Shown in pieces: positions 57,968-64,000 of a stretch of 64,000 nucleotides of DNA. The stretch spans positions 1 to 64,000 of the forward strand of contig NZ_JABTTE010000003.1 of NCBI RefSeq assembly GCF_013303125.1. The letters run 5' to 3'. Source of the stretch: Calidifontibacillus erzurumensis (lineage in GTDB: Bacteria; Bacillota; Bacilli; Bacillales; Bacillaceae_J). The notes beneath the pieces were generated by a model. It worked only from the letters and a program-made list of their open reading frames with translations. It searched no databases and was not told where the DNA came from. Within the stretch, counting starts at the first letter, position 1. Each line of letters starts with the position of its first letter. The position numbers and the translations under genes were made by a program.

Positions 57968-58894
57968 TTATTGAGTAATTCTCCCATTTTTGTAAGGATG
58001 TAATAAAGCATATACAGATTGCAGACAAGGTGTTTCAAGCTGGTACTCTTTAGCAACGGTCAAAGCATAGCCTTGAAGATCATCTAATTCCAATGGTAAT
58101 CCCTTTTCTAAATCTCGATGCATAGATGCAGTCATTTTTGGTGACAAACTTTTAATTCTTGTTAATGTAAGTTCTTCTATATTTTCTGGTAAACGAATTC
58201 CTTTTACTTTCGCGATTTGACAAACTTCAGAAATTAAACTTTTTACAAAGTCTAATGTTACTTGATCGGCTAATGCAACACCAATCGGCTGTCTTAGAGT
58301 TGCTGTAATACCACTCAATGTAGTAATAAAAATAAATTTCTTCCACATTTCACCTATAATATAGTCTGATAAAGTGTGAGGAATAGAAGATGATTCAAGA
58401 ATTTGCTTGAATTCAAATAATAACGCTTCTTCACCAATTGATGCAATTGGCCCAAAGACAATATCTTGCAAGCGGCTTGTTTGTACGATTTCACCGTGAC
58501 TGTTCAATGTAGTTTCTATCGAACATAAACCGCCTATTACATTTTTCTCTCCAAATTCATCGATGAATTTTTCTAGATGCTTGATGCCATTTAATAAAGG
58601 CAGAATTTTTGCTCCTTTATCCACCAATGCCTTTAATTGTGGGAACGCTTCATCAAGATGATAATTTTTAATTGCTACTATAACAAGATCTGGATTTTCA
58701 ATTTCATTTACATCAAGGGCGAGAGTAGGTTTAAGCGAAAAATCACCATGAACGCTTTTTATAATTAAACCTTTTTCTTGAAGTTCTTCATAGCGCTTTT
58801 GCCTTACTAAAAATGTCACAGGAAATCCATGCTTTGCAATCTTTCCTCCAAAATAACCGCCTACAGCGCCTGCACCAACTACAATAATATTCAT
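57968..58894 (-). CDS. panE: ketopantoate reductase family protein (PanE/ApbA)
   Basis: A 308-residue NADPH-dependent 2-dehydropantoate 2-reductase-like protein. The nucleotide loop is IIVVGAGAVGGYFGG at the N-terminus; the catalytic-lysine helix appears in GEMWKKFIFITTLSGITATLR; the C-terminal domain holds MTASMHRDLEKGLPLELDDLQGY. Several paralogues of this family exist in Bacilli, so the pantothenate role is probable but not proven, and no other pan gene is adjacent. AAAGGA nine bases before ATG 58894 decides the start. Confidence 0.85.
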   Translation of the reverse strand: MNIIVVGAGAVGGYFGGKIAKHGFPVTFLVRQKRYEELQEKGLIIKSVHGDFSLKPTLALDVNEIENPDLVIVAIKNYHLDEAFPQLKALVDKGAKILPLLNGIKHLEKFIDEFGEKNVIGGLCSIETTLNSHGEIVQTSRLQDIVFGPIASIGEEALLFEFKQILESSSIPHTLSDYIIGEMWKKFIFITTLSGITATLRQPIGVALADQVTLDFVKSLISEVCQIAKVKGIRLPENIEELTLTRIKSLSPKMTASMHRDLEKGLPLELDDLQGYALTVAKEYQLETPCLQSVYALLHPYKNGRITQ

Positions 58895-58935
58895 AACGGT
58901 CATTCCTTTCAAAATTTTCTATTACATAATCATTA

Positions 58936-58982
58936 TTCAAAAAAAATAACCAACTGTAAAGCAAGGAAACAGTTGGTTATTA
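58936..58982 (-). terminator. intrinsic terminator of the stalk-domain protein gene
   Basis: AACCAACTGT and ACAGTTGGTT (about 58949-58979) form the stem; on the minus strand ATTTTTTTTGAA follows. Confidence 0.88.
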
Positions 58983-59034
58983 AAATATATTAATTTATAA
59001 ATTTTGTGTGAATCAAGCAAACACTTTGAGATTC

Positions 59035-60621
59035 CTATTCTACTTTTCTTCCTTCATAATAGGTTCCCAATACGTATACCATAATCCCTTTACCATCAGA
59101 CCAATCATATTCTTTTACATTCCAATCCCATCCATACTTAGCATTGTGTAAAACGATTTCATTGCCTGATTTTGACCATTTCCCATCTATAACTTTGCCA
59201 TCGACACTTATCCATGAATAAATTCCATAATCGCTGATAATAAGGTAATCACCACCTTCTCCTTGTGTGTATGGAGTAACAGTGTCTATTTTTGAATATC
59301 CGCCTGGAACCCATAAATCCCAAGTACCGGCAAATGAAGAGAAATTCTGATTTGTTCCTGGGACTTGCACAGTTGTTGAGTTATTGGAAGAACTGTTTGA
59401 TAAACTCTTTGTTTTAATTATGATCCCAAGTGTTTTATTGTCAAAGCTTATTTCTTGTTCTAAATTTTCACTAATAAAGCGAATTGGAACCATTGTTCTT
59501 CCAGATATTGATTGAGCTGGTACATCTAAAAAGACTTTTTTTCCATTAATAATTGCTTCAGATTTATTTAGCCATAGTTTAATTGTTTTTCCATTATAAG
59601 TAATCGTAATGCTGCTATCAGAACCATTCCATTTTACATCTGCACCTAATGATTCACTTATAAATCGAAGCGGAACCAATGTACGCCCGTCAACGACAAT
59701 TGGGGGAACATCTAGTGTTTTCTTTGTTCCATTAACCGTTGAATTTTTATTGTTGACTTGTAATTGAATGATGATTTCCCCTGTTCCTGTTGTTGGTTTT
59801 GTAGGAGTTGTATTAGTTGATTTAGGTTTTATAACGGTGACATGTACATTAACAGAGGAGGCAATTTTTCGATCATATTCATCATAAATATCAAAATAAT
59901 AAACATATTTATGGCCAGCTAAAGCATATTTATCTACAAAATAAGGTTCGTATATCGGAAAATCTGTTAGCTTAATAAATGGTCCACCATTATCGGATCG
60001 ATATAAAATATAATAAGCATCATTCGGATCCGATTCAACACTGACCATCACGTTTCCTTCCTCTAATTCATAATAAACATCTCCAGGCTCATCATAAATG
60101 TAATCATCAGATGGATTCCCATTTCCATAATCAATGTCGCTTGAATCATCTACTATTTCACTTGCAAGAACATAGGAAAAATTAACTTTTGTTGGCAGAA
60201 TAGAGTCAATTCTGATTTTCGCAAAGTCATCATCACTTGTAACAATTAAATAAACTCCTCCAGATTTAATCGTTATAGAATTTTGAAATGAATAATATTG
60301 GCTTAAATCTGTTGCCTCTTCCAATTTTTCATTCACTTGTACAATTCCATTTGCTGCCATTTCTCCATATTGATTGATCACGAAATCAATATTGTCTGGA
60401 TCGTCTGTAATCTCAAAAGCTTTTAAATTTACCCCATTGATTTTAGGATCATCATAAGGGTGGCTGCTCCACAAAAACGTATAAGGATATAGATTACTAT
60501 ACGATCCTTTTTCTACATCACTCCAATAAATAACTGTACTTTCAGCTCTTGTCAATTGTAGGCCAATGAACAATTGAAGCAGTATTAAAAAGCTTACTGC
60601 TTTCATTAGAGCTTTTTTCAT
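59035..60621 (-). CDS. secreted protein with copper amine oxidase-like stalk domain
   Basis: A 528-residue exported protein: signal peptide at residues 1-26 (AVSFLILLQLFIGLQLTRA), a β-rich N-terminal part of unknown type to about 190, a fibronectin-like segment (about 190-262), a Thr/Lys/Pro linker (266-281), and a copper amine oxidase N-terminal-like stalk domain at about 284-405, with the two repeated motifs GRTLVPLRFISESLGADVKW and GRTMVPIRFISENL. The last 100 residues (FAGTWDLWVPGGY...) are unassigned. Stalk domains are thought to bind the cell wall. AAAGGAGAG precedes the ATG at 60621. Confidence 0.83.
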   Translation of the reverse strand: MKKALMKAVSFLILLQLFIGLQLTRAESTVIYWSDVEKGSYSNLYPYTFLWSSHPYDDPKINGVNLKAFEITDDPDNIDFVINQYGEMAANGIVQVNEKLEEATDLSQYYSFQNSITIKSGGVYLIVTSDDDFAKIRIDSILPTKVNFSYVLASEIVDDSSDIDYGNGNPSDDYIYDEPGDVYYELEEGNVMVSVESDPNDAYYILYRSDNGGPFIKLTDFPIYEPYFVDKYALAGHKYVYYFDIYDEYDRKIASSVNVHVTVIKPKSTNTTPTKPTTGTGEIIIQLQVNNKNSTVNGTKKTLDVPPIVVDGRTLVPLRFISESLGADVKWNGSDSSITITYNGKTIKLWLNKSEAIINGKKVFLDVPAQSISGRTMVPIRFISENLEQEISFDNKTLGIIIKTKSLSNSSSNNSTTVQVPGTNQNFSSFAGTWDLWVPGGYSKIDTVTPYTQGEGGDYLIISDYGIYSWISVDGKVIDGKWSKSGNEIVLHNAKYGWDWNVKEYDWSDGKGIMVYVLGTYYEGRKVE

Positions 60622-60766
60622 GCTGAAACACTCTCCTTTAAATTGCTAAATTTTGTTTCAGCCATTACTATACCAGTACAATCTTACAGAAAACTTACAA
60701 AAAAAAACGTCCTATGCGAACGTTCATCCCTCATTTATTATTAATATCTTCAAGGGCCGCCCCTAG

Positions 60767-61086
60767 TCATGGATAAGAAATTAAATAATTCATAAGACCA
60801 ACAATAGTAAACATTTTTTCATAATGATATTCAAGACCGCAGATGTGAATTGAATTTCCTTTATCGTTTAATAAGCGATAAAGAGTAAATCTTACATTGG
60901 ATTACACCTGTAAAATAGATAGAAATTTTTCTTCTATTTTCTTTTGTAAAAATTTCAATCTATCGATACAATAGTGAATTTCCTCTTTATTGTTGATCCA
61001 AGTCCGAAATACTCAATTTTTTCTTGAAGTTCATTTATAATCCCAACCCAATTTTTATTTATGTATAATTCAATCTGTTTTTTCAT
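60767..61086 (-). pseudogene. decayed small gene (frameshift and internal stop)
   Basis: ATG 61086 with AAAGAGGT upstream opens MKKQIELYINKNWVGIINEL continuing to IEYFGLGST, after which coding-like sequence moves to another frame (NKEEIHYCIDRLKFLQKKIEEKFLSILQV), meets one stop codon and continues as SNVRFTLYRLLNDKGNSIHI to TGA at 60767. Joined, the pieces make an ordinary protein of about 105 residues, so this looks like a recently inactivated gene. Family not recognised. Confidence 0.45.
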
Positions 61087-61164
61087 ATCCGTGGACCTCT
61101 TTATCTACAAAACAAAGGATTTTATGTCAATTATATTCGCTTTATTAACCATTTTGAAGACTAT

Positions 61165-61205
61165 AAATAAAAACAGATTCCAAGCAATTGCTCGGAATCT
61201 GTTCT
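61165..61205 (-). terminator. intrinsic terminator of the CoA-transferase gene
   Basis: A near-perfect 32-bp palindrome (61172-61203, arms AACAGATTCC and GGAATCTGTT). On the minus strand TTTTTATTTATAG follows. Confidence 0.88.
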
Positions 61206-61211
61206 CCGTCG

Positions 61212-62735
61212 TTAATTTTTTGTCGGTTCAAGTTCTTTCTCTGTTTCAAGCATAGTTCCTGTTTTTTCAAAATTTGTATGCCATGAGAAAGCCTTTTCTA
61301 AATTATGTGGTGTTTGTCCACCTTTTGCTAAAGCTTCATAATAATAATCTCTCAATTGAGCGCGATATGATGGGTGGGCACAATTTTCAATAATTAATTC
61401 AACACGCTCTCTCGGTGCTAACCCACGTAAATCTGCATATCCTTGTTCTGTTACAATTACATCAACATCATGCTCTGTATGATCGACATGAGAGACGAAC
61501 GGTACGATACTCGAAATAGTGCCTCCTTTAGCAACAGATTTTGTCACAAAAATCGCAAGGCGCGCATTACGTGCAAAATCTCCAGAACCACCTATTCCGT
61601 TCATCATATGTGTCCCTCTAACATGGGTTGAATTTACATTTCCATAAATATCAACTTCTAAAGCTGTATTAATAGAAATTAAACCCAATCGTCGAATTAA
61701 TTCCGGATGGTTTGAAATTTCCTGTGGTCTTAACATTAAACGATCTTTGTATTTTTCAAAGTTTCCGAAAACTTTCTTCATTTTTTCTTCAGAGATTGTA
61801 ATTGAACAGCAAGATGCAAATTTTACTTTTCCAGCATCAAGGAGATCAAATACTGCATCCTGCAGCACTTCAGAATACACTTCTAAGTCTTCAAACTCTG
61901 ATACGAGCAAACCGTGGAGAACAGCGTTTGCAACAGATCCAATTCCAGATTGCAACGGTGCAAGGCTGTTTGTTAACCGTCCCTCAGCAATTTCTTTACG
62001 TAAAAACTCTATTAAATGGTTAGCCATGATTTGTGTTTCTTCATCTGGCGGTACAATTGTAGATGGAGAATCCATTTCATTGTTAATAACGATTCCTTTG
62101 ATTTTATTGATGTCAACAGGAATACCAATTGTACCAATGCGATCTGATGCCTTTATTAATGGTATTGGCATACGTTCTCCCTGTTTGCCAGGATCATAAA
62201 TATCATGAACTCCTTCAAAAGAAAGCGGATGTGCCAAATTTATTTCAACAATGATATTTTTTGCATGTTCAGCAAAAATTGCAGAATTTCCTACTTGTGT
62301 TGTTGGAATAATCATTCCATCCTCAGTAATGGAAACCGCTTCCAAAATGGCATAATCAATTGAAATAATTCCTGAACGAACAAGTTCTGCCACATGTGAT
62401 AAATGAATATCAACGAAATAAAAATCGCCTTCATTAATTTTTTTTCTCATTGCCGGGTCAGCTTGGAATGGCGAACGCTTATGGAGGATCCCGGATTCTG
62501 CAAGTAATTTATCTGTATCAGCACCTAAAGATGCACCTGTGTACACACTAACTTTTAATGGTTCTTTTTCAGCTCTTTTTACTAACGCCCTTGGAACAAC
62601 CTTTACGTCACCAGCTCTTGTAAATCCGCTTAAACCTAAAGACATCCCATCTTCAATCCAGCTAGCGGCTTCTTCAGCAGAAACTACACGATCAAGCAAC
62701 TCTTCAATGCGAATGCGATTTTTAATATCTTCCAC
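61212..62735 (-). CDS. succinyl-CoA:acetate CoA-transferase / acetyl-CoA hydrolase family
   Basis: A 507-residue class I CoA-transferase of the acetyl-CoA hydrolase/transferase family, close to AarC-type succinyl-CoA:acetate transferases. The catalytic glutamate is Glu289 in VYSEVLQDAVFD; oxyanion and CoA-binding glycine loops are GLSGFTRAGD and PLQSGIGSVANAV, and VRGTHMMNGIGGSGDFARNA is characteristic. It would exchange CoA between acetate and succinyl-CoA or another acyl-CoA. The start is GTG 62735 after GGGGGAG. The upstream direct repeats and the LytTR gene next to it suggest regulation by that protein. Confidence 0.88.
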   Translation of the reverse strand: MEDIKNRIRIEELLDRVVSAEEAASWIEDGMSLGLSGFTRAGDVKVVPRALVKRAEKEPLKVSVYTGASLGADTDKLLAESGILHKRSPFQADPAMRKKINEGDFYFVDIHLSHVAELVRSGIISIDYAILEAVSITEDGMIIPTTQVGNSAIFAEHAKNIIVEINLAHPLSFEGVHDIYDPGKQGERMPIPLIKASDRIGTIGIPVDINKIKGIVINNEMDSPSTIVPPDEETQIMANHLIEFLRKEIAEGRLTNSLAPLQSGIGSVANAVLHGLLVSEFEDLEVYSEVLQDAVFDLLDAGKVKFASCCSITISEEKMKKVFGNFEKYKDRLMLRPQEISNHPELIRRLGLISINTALEVDIYGNVNSTHVRGTHMMNGIGGSGDFARNARLAIFVTKSVAKGGTISSIVPFVSHVDHTEHDVDVIVTEQGYADLRGLAPRERVELIIENCAHPSYRAQLRDYYYEALAKGGQTPHNLEKAFSWHTNFEKTGTMLETEKELEPTKN

Positions 62736-62783
62736 TTCTACTCCCCCTGTAGATGTTTTTTTATTGCTATTTTACTGGAATTT

Positions 62784-62789
62784 TGTCAA
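62784..62789 (-). promoter_or_regulatory. candidate -35 element of the CoA-transferase gene
   Basis: TTGACA on the minus strand, about 50 bases before the start codon. The hexamer 17 bases downstream (CAATAA) is a poor -10, which would suit activator dependence. Confidence 0.4.
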
Positions 62790-62825
62790 AACAAGGGGAA
62801 TTATGGATAGAATTGCAAAAAATTC

Positions 62826-62858
62826 GGATAAAACAGAAAATCTTAGGATGAAACAGAA
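62826..62858 (-). promoter_or_regulatory. 13-bp direct repeat, candidate LytTR binding sites
   Basis: On the minus strand TTCTGTTTCATCC (62858-62846) and TTCTGTTTTATCC (62838-62826) are direct repeats differing at one base, with starts exactly 20 bases apart. LytTR proteins bind pairs of direct repeats on one face of the helix, and the site lies between the LytTR gene and the CoA-transferase gene, upstream of its putative -35. Confidence 0.6.
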
Positions 62859-62863
62859 TTTTT

Positions 62864-63505
62864 TTACAACCCTAAAAGCTTTCGAAAATAGCTTGAATAA
62901 GATTGGCTCACTGGAATTTCAGTACCATCTTTCATTTCCAATAAAAATGTTGAATGCGTATCAGGATGAATCATTTTGATTTTCGTAACATTAACGATAA
63001 ACGATCGGTGGCAGCGTATGAATATTTCTTTTGGCAAATAATAATCAAATTCATTCAAAGAATCTTTATGTGTCCCTGTACATTCTTCCGTAATAACATA
63101 CGTCTTACGGTTTTTTGCTTCTATGTACAAAACTTTTTCAAATGGAACTGGGATCCAACCATCATCAATTTTCACCGTCACCACAGAAGTCGCGCTTGAC
63201 AAAGTTGGAAAAATCGCAGTCACACAGCAACGGTCTCCATTCATATTAAATGGTACTGCCATCCCATAATACGGCACACCTAATACATCCCTGCTAATAA
63301 ATTCAGAAACTTTATGACCATCTTGTAAAGCTTTAAAGGTTATTGTTCCTTCTTTAATTGGGTCTCCAGGTTTTATTTTTAAATTGATCCGTTTACTTGG
63401 GCGATAATAAATGTATTTTTCGGTATTCGAAACGGCAATCGATGTTTCATCTGAAAATAACTCTGCTATGACATCAATTAAAGTCGAGAGGGAAAATTCG
63501 CCCAT
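62864..63505 (-). CDS. LytTR family transcriptional regulator with PAS-like sensor
   Basis: A 213-residue regulator. Residues about 1-105 form a sensor domain of PAS-like appearance (DVIAELFSDETSIAVSNTEKYIYYRPSKRI, with a Cys-Cys pair near GDRCCVTAIFP); residues about 115-213 are a LytTR DNA-binding domain (VLYIEAKNRKTYVITEE, FIRCHRSFIVNVTKIKMI). There is no receiver domain, so it should respond to a ligand directly. ATG 63505 with GAGG ten bases upstream is preferred to TTG 63514. It probably controls the adjacent CoA-transferase gene. Confidence 0.87.
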   Translation of the reverse strand: MGEFSLSTLIDVIAELFSDETSIAVSNTEKYIYYRPSKRINLKIKPGDPIKEGTITFKALQDGHKVSEFISRDVLGVPYYGMAVPFNMNGDRCCVTAIFPTLSSATSVVTVKIDDGWIPVPFEKVLYIEAKNRKTYVITEECTGTHKDSLNEFDYYLPKEIFIRCHRSFIVNVTKIKMIHPDTHSTFLLEMKDGTEIPVSQSYSSYFRKLLGL

Positions 63506-63619
63506 TGTCTCCAAACCTCACAATCTTATTTTCCTTTTTAAATTTTAATGCAAAATGCAAAATAAGCAAGACTATTATACCTCAATTAAAATTTGCTAAC
63601 AGGTATATTTTTAAGAAAA

Positions 63620-63652
63620 AATAAATAGGAGCGACCAATACATAACCGCTCC
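63620..63652 (-). terminator. intrinsic terminator of the cytochrome b gene
   Basis: GGAGCG (63628-63633) pairs with CGCTCC (63647-63652); on the minus strand TATTTATTTTTTC follows. Confidence 0.8.
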
Positions 63653-63653
63653 T

Positions 63654-64000
63654 TTATAGTGCCCTTCCTTGACTTCGATCTTTCAACTTTTCATCTTTTT
63701 CCTTCAGTTTTTTGTACCAAAGACTATGGCGGTGTTTTACATAACTTTCCTTAACATAACCAGAAAACATGCCCGGTAAAAGAGCTCTGTTTTCTTTAAA
63801 AAGAAATGCTGCCAAATGTCCTATGATTCCGAATATTAAAAGAAACGTTGCAAAATTATGAATATGTGCAGTCCAAAAAATTACTATATTTGGCATTGTA
63901 AAACCAGGAATATTTTTCACTATTTTTATTATTCCGGTAATAATTAATAACATAATGTTTGCACCAATAAATAAATATGCCAACCGCTGTTCTGCTAGAT
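63654..64000 (-). CDS. formate dehydrogenase gamma-type cytochrome b (C-terminal part, runs off the window)
   Basis: The frame is open to the right window edge, so only the last ~115 residues are seen. Two transmembrane helices (LFIGANIMLLIITGIIKIV; IHNFATFLLIFGIIGHLAAFLF) with the histidines of AHIHNF and GHLAAF in positions expected for b-heme ligands, then the cytoplasmic tail ALLPGMFSGYVKESYVKHRHSLWYKKL, which is typical of FdnI/FdoI-type gamma subunits and related cytochromes b. It would pass electrons from a dehydrogenase to quinone; the partner subunits should lie beyond 64000. Confidence 0.8.
   Translation of the reverse strand, partial: LAEQRLAYLFIGANIMLLIITGIIKIVKNIPGFTMPNIVIFWTAHIHNFATFLLIFGIIGHLAAFLFKENRALLPGMFSGYVKESYVKHRHSLWYKKLKEKDEKLKDRSQGRAL

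Overview
The window reads as chromosomal DNA of an AT-rich, endospore-forming member of the Bacillaceae. Supporting signs are a GerA-type germination operon, a LysM-Gmad2 spore-type protein, a DUF3231 coat-like protein, ParE/ParC followed by a yng-type leucine degradation operon, Gram-positive Shine-Dalgarno sequences with many TTG/GTG starts, a CIRCE element and a XerS-like recombinase. Genus and species cannot be fixed from the sequence alone. No phage, complete insertion sequence, CRISPR array, tRNA or rRNA gene was seen.

Layout. 1-2.9 kb: YjdM zinc-ribbon protein, then cstA with its small partner gene on the minus strand. 3.3-7.7 kb: parE-parC. 7.9-17.0 kb: a TetR regulator and a seven-gene leucine/isovalerate degradation operon (acyl-CoA dehydrogenase, acyl-CoA synthetase, biotin carboxylase, biotin carrier, HMG-CoA lyase, enoyl-CoA hydratase, carboxyltransferase), preceded by a cre-like site and an 18-bp palindromic operator. 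17.2-21.3 kb: four-gene germinant receptor operon. 21.4-32.5 kb: minus-strand singles and small operons (second acyl-CoA synthetase, XerS, GNAT, LysM-Gmad2 protein, GntR-ABC transporter operon with a consensus promoter and perfect operator, YhfP reductase, cobT under a cobalamin riboswitch, DUF1292).

32.7-43 kb: a small unlisted gene, DUF3231, a DUF438-hemerythrin-PAS sensor, a DUF4392 D-glutamate cyclase-type protein divergent from a LysR regulator, DoxX and an extradiol dioxygenase divergent from an XRE-cupin regulator, thiM-thiW, and htpG under a perfect CIRCE operator. 43.1-48.5 kb: D-serine dehydratase, a DUF1445 protein and pxpABC (5-oxoprolinase). 48.8-54 kb: three signalling genes (hybrid kinase, CheR-type methyltransferase, REC-PAS-kinase) resembling the RsbK/RsbM sigma-B input of the Bacillus cereus group.

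54.0-57.4 kb is gene-poor and contains the most unusual item: about 270 nt on the plus strand that closely follow the 5' two-thirds of class B RNase P RNA but seem to lack its 3' conserved regions, so this is a degenerate or divergent rnpB paralogue. A soluble chemoreceptor, gene remnants, DUF6509, a ketopantoate reductase family protein, a secreted stalk-domain protein and a decayed small gene follow. 61-64 kb holds a CoA-transferase with a 13-bp direct repeat in its promoter region, a LytTR regulator that probably binds it, and the 3' end of a formate dehydrogenase gamma-type cytochrome b gene.

Central metabolic themes are use of amino acids and short acids (leucine, D-serine, D-glutamate/5-oxoproline, CstA substrate, CoA transfer) next to sporulation, germination and stress signalling.
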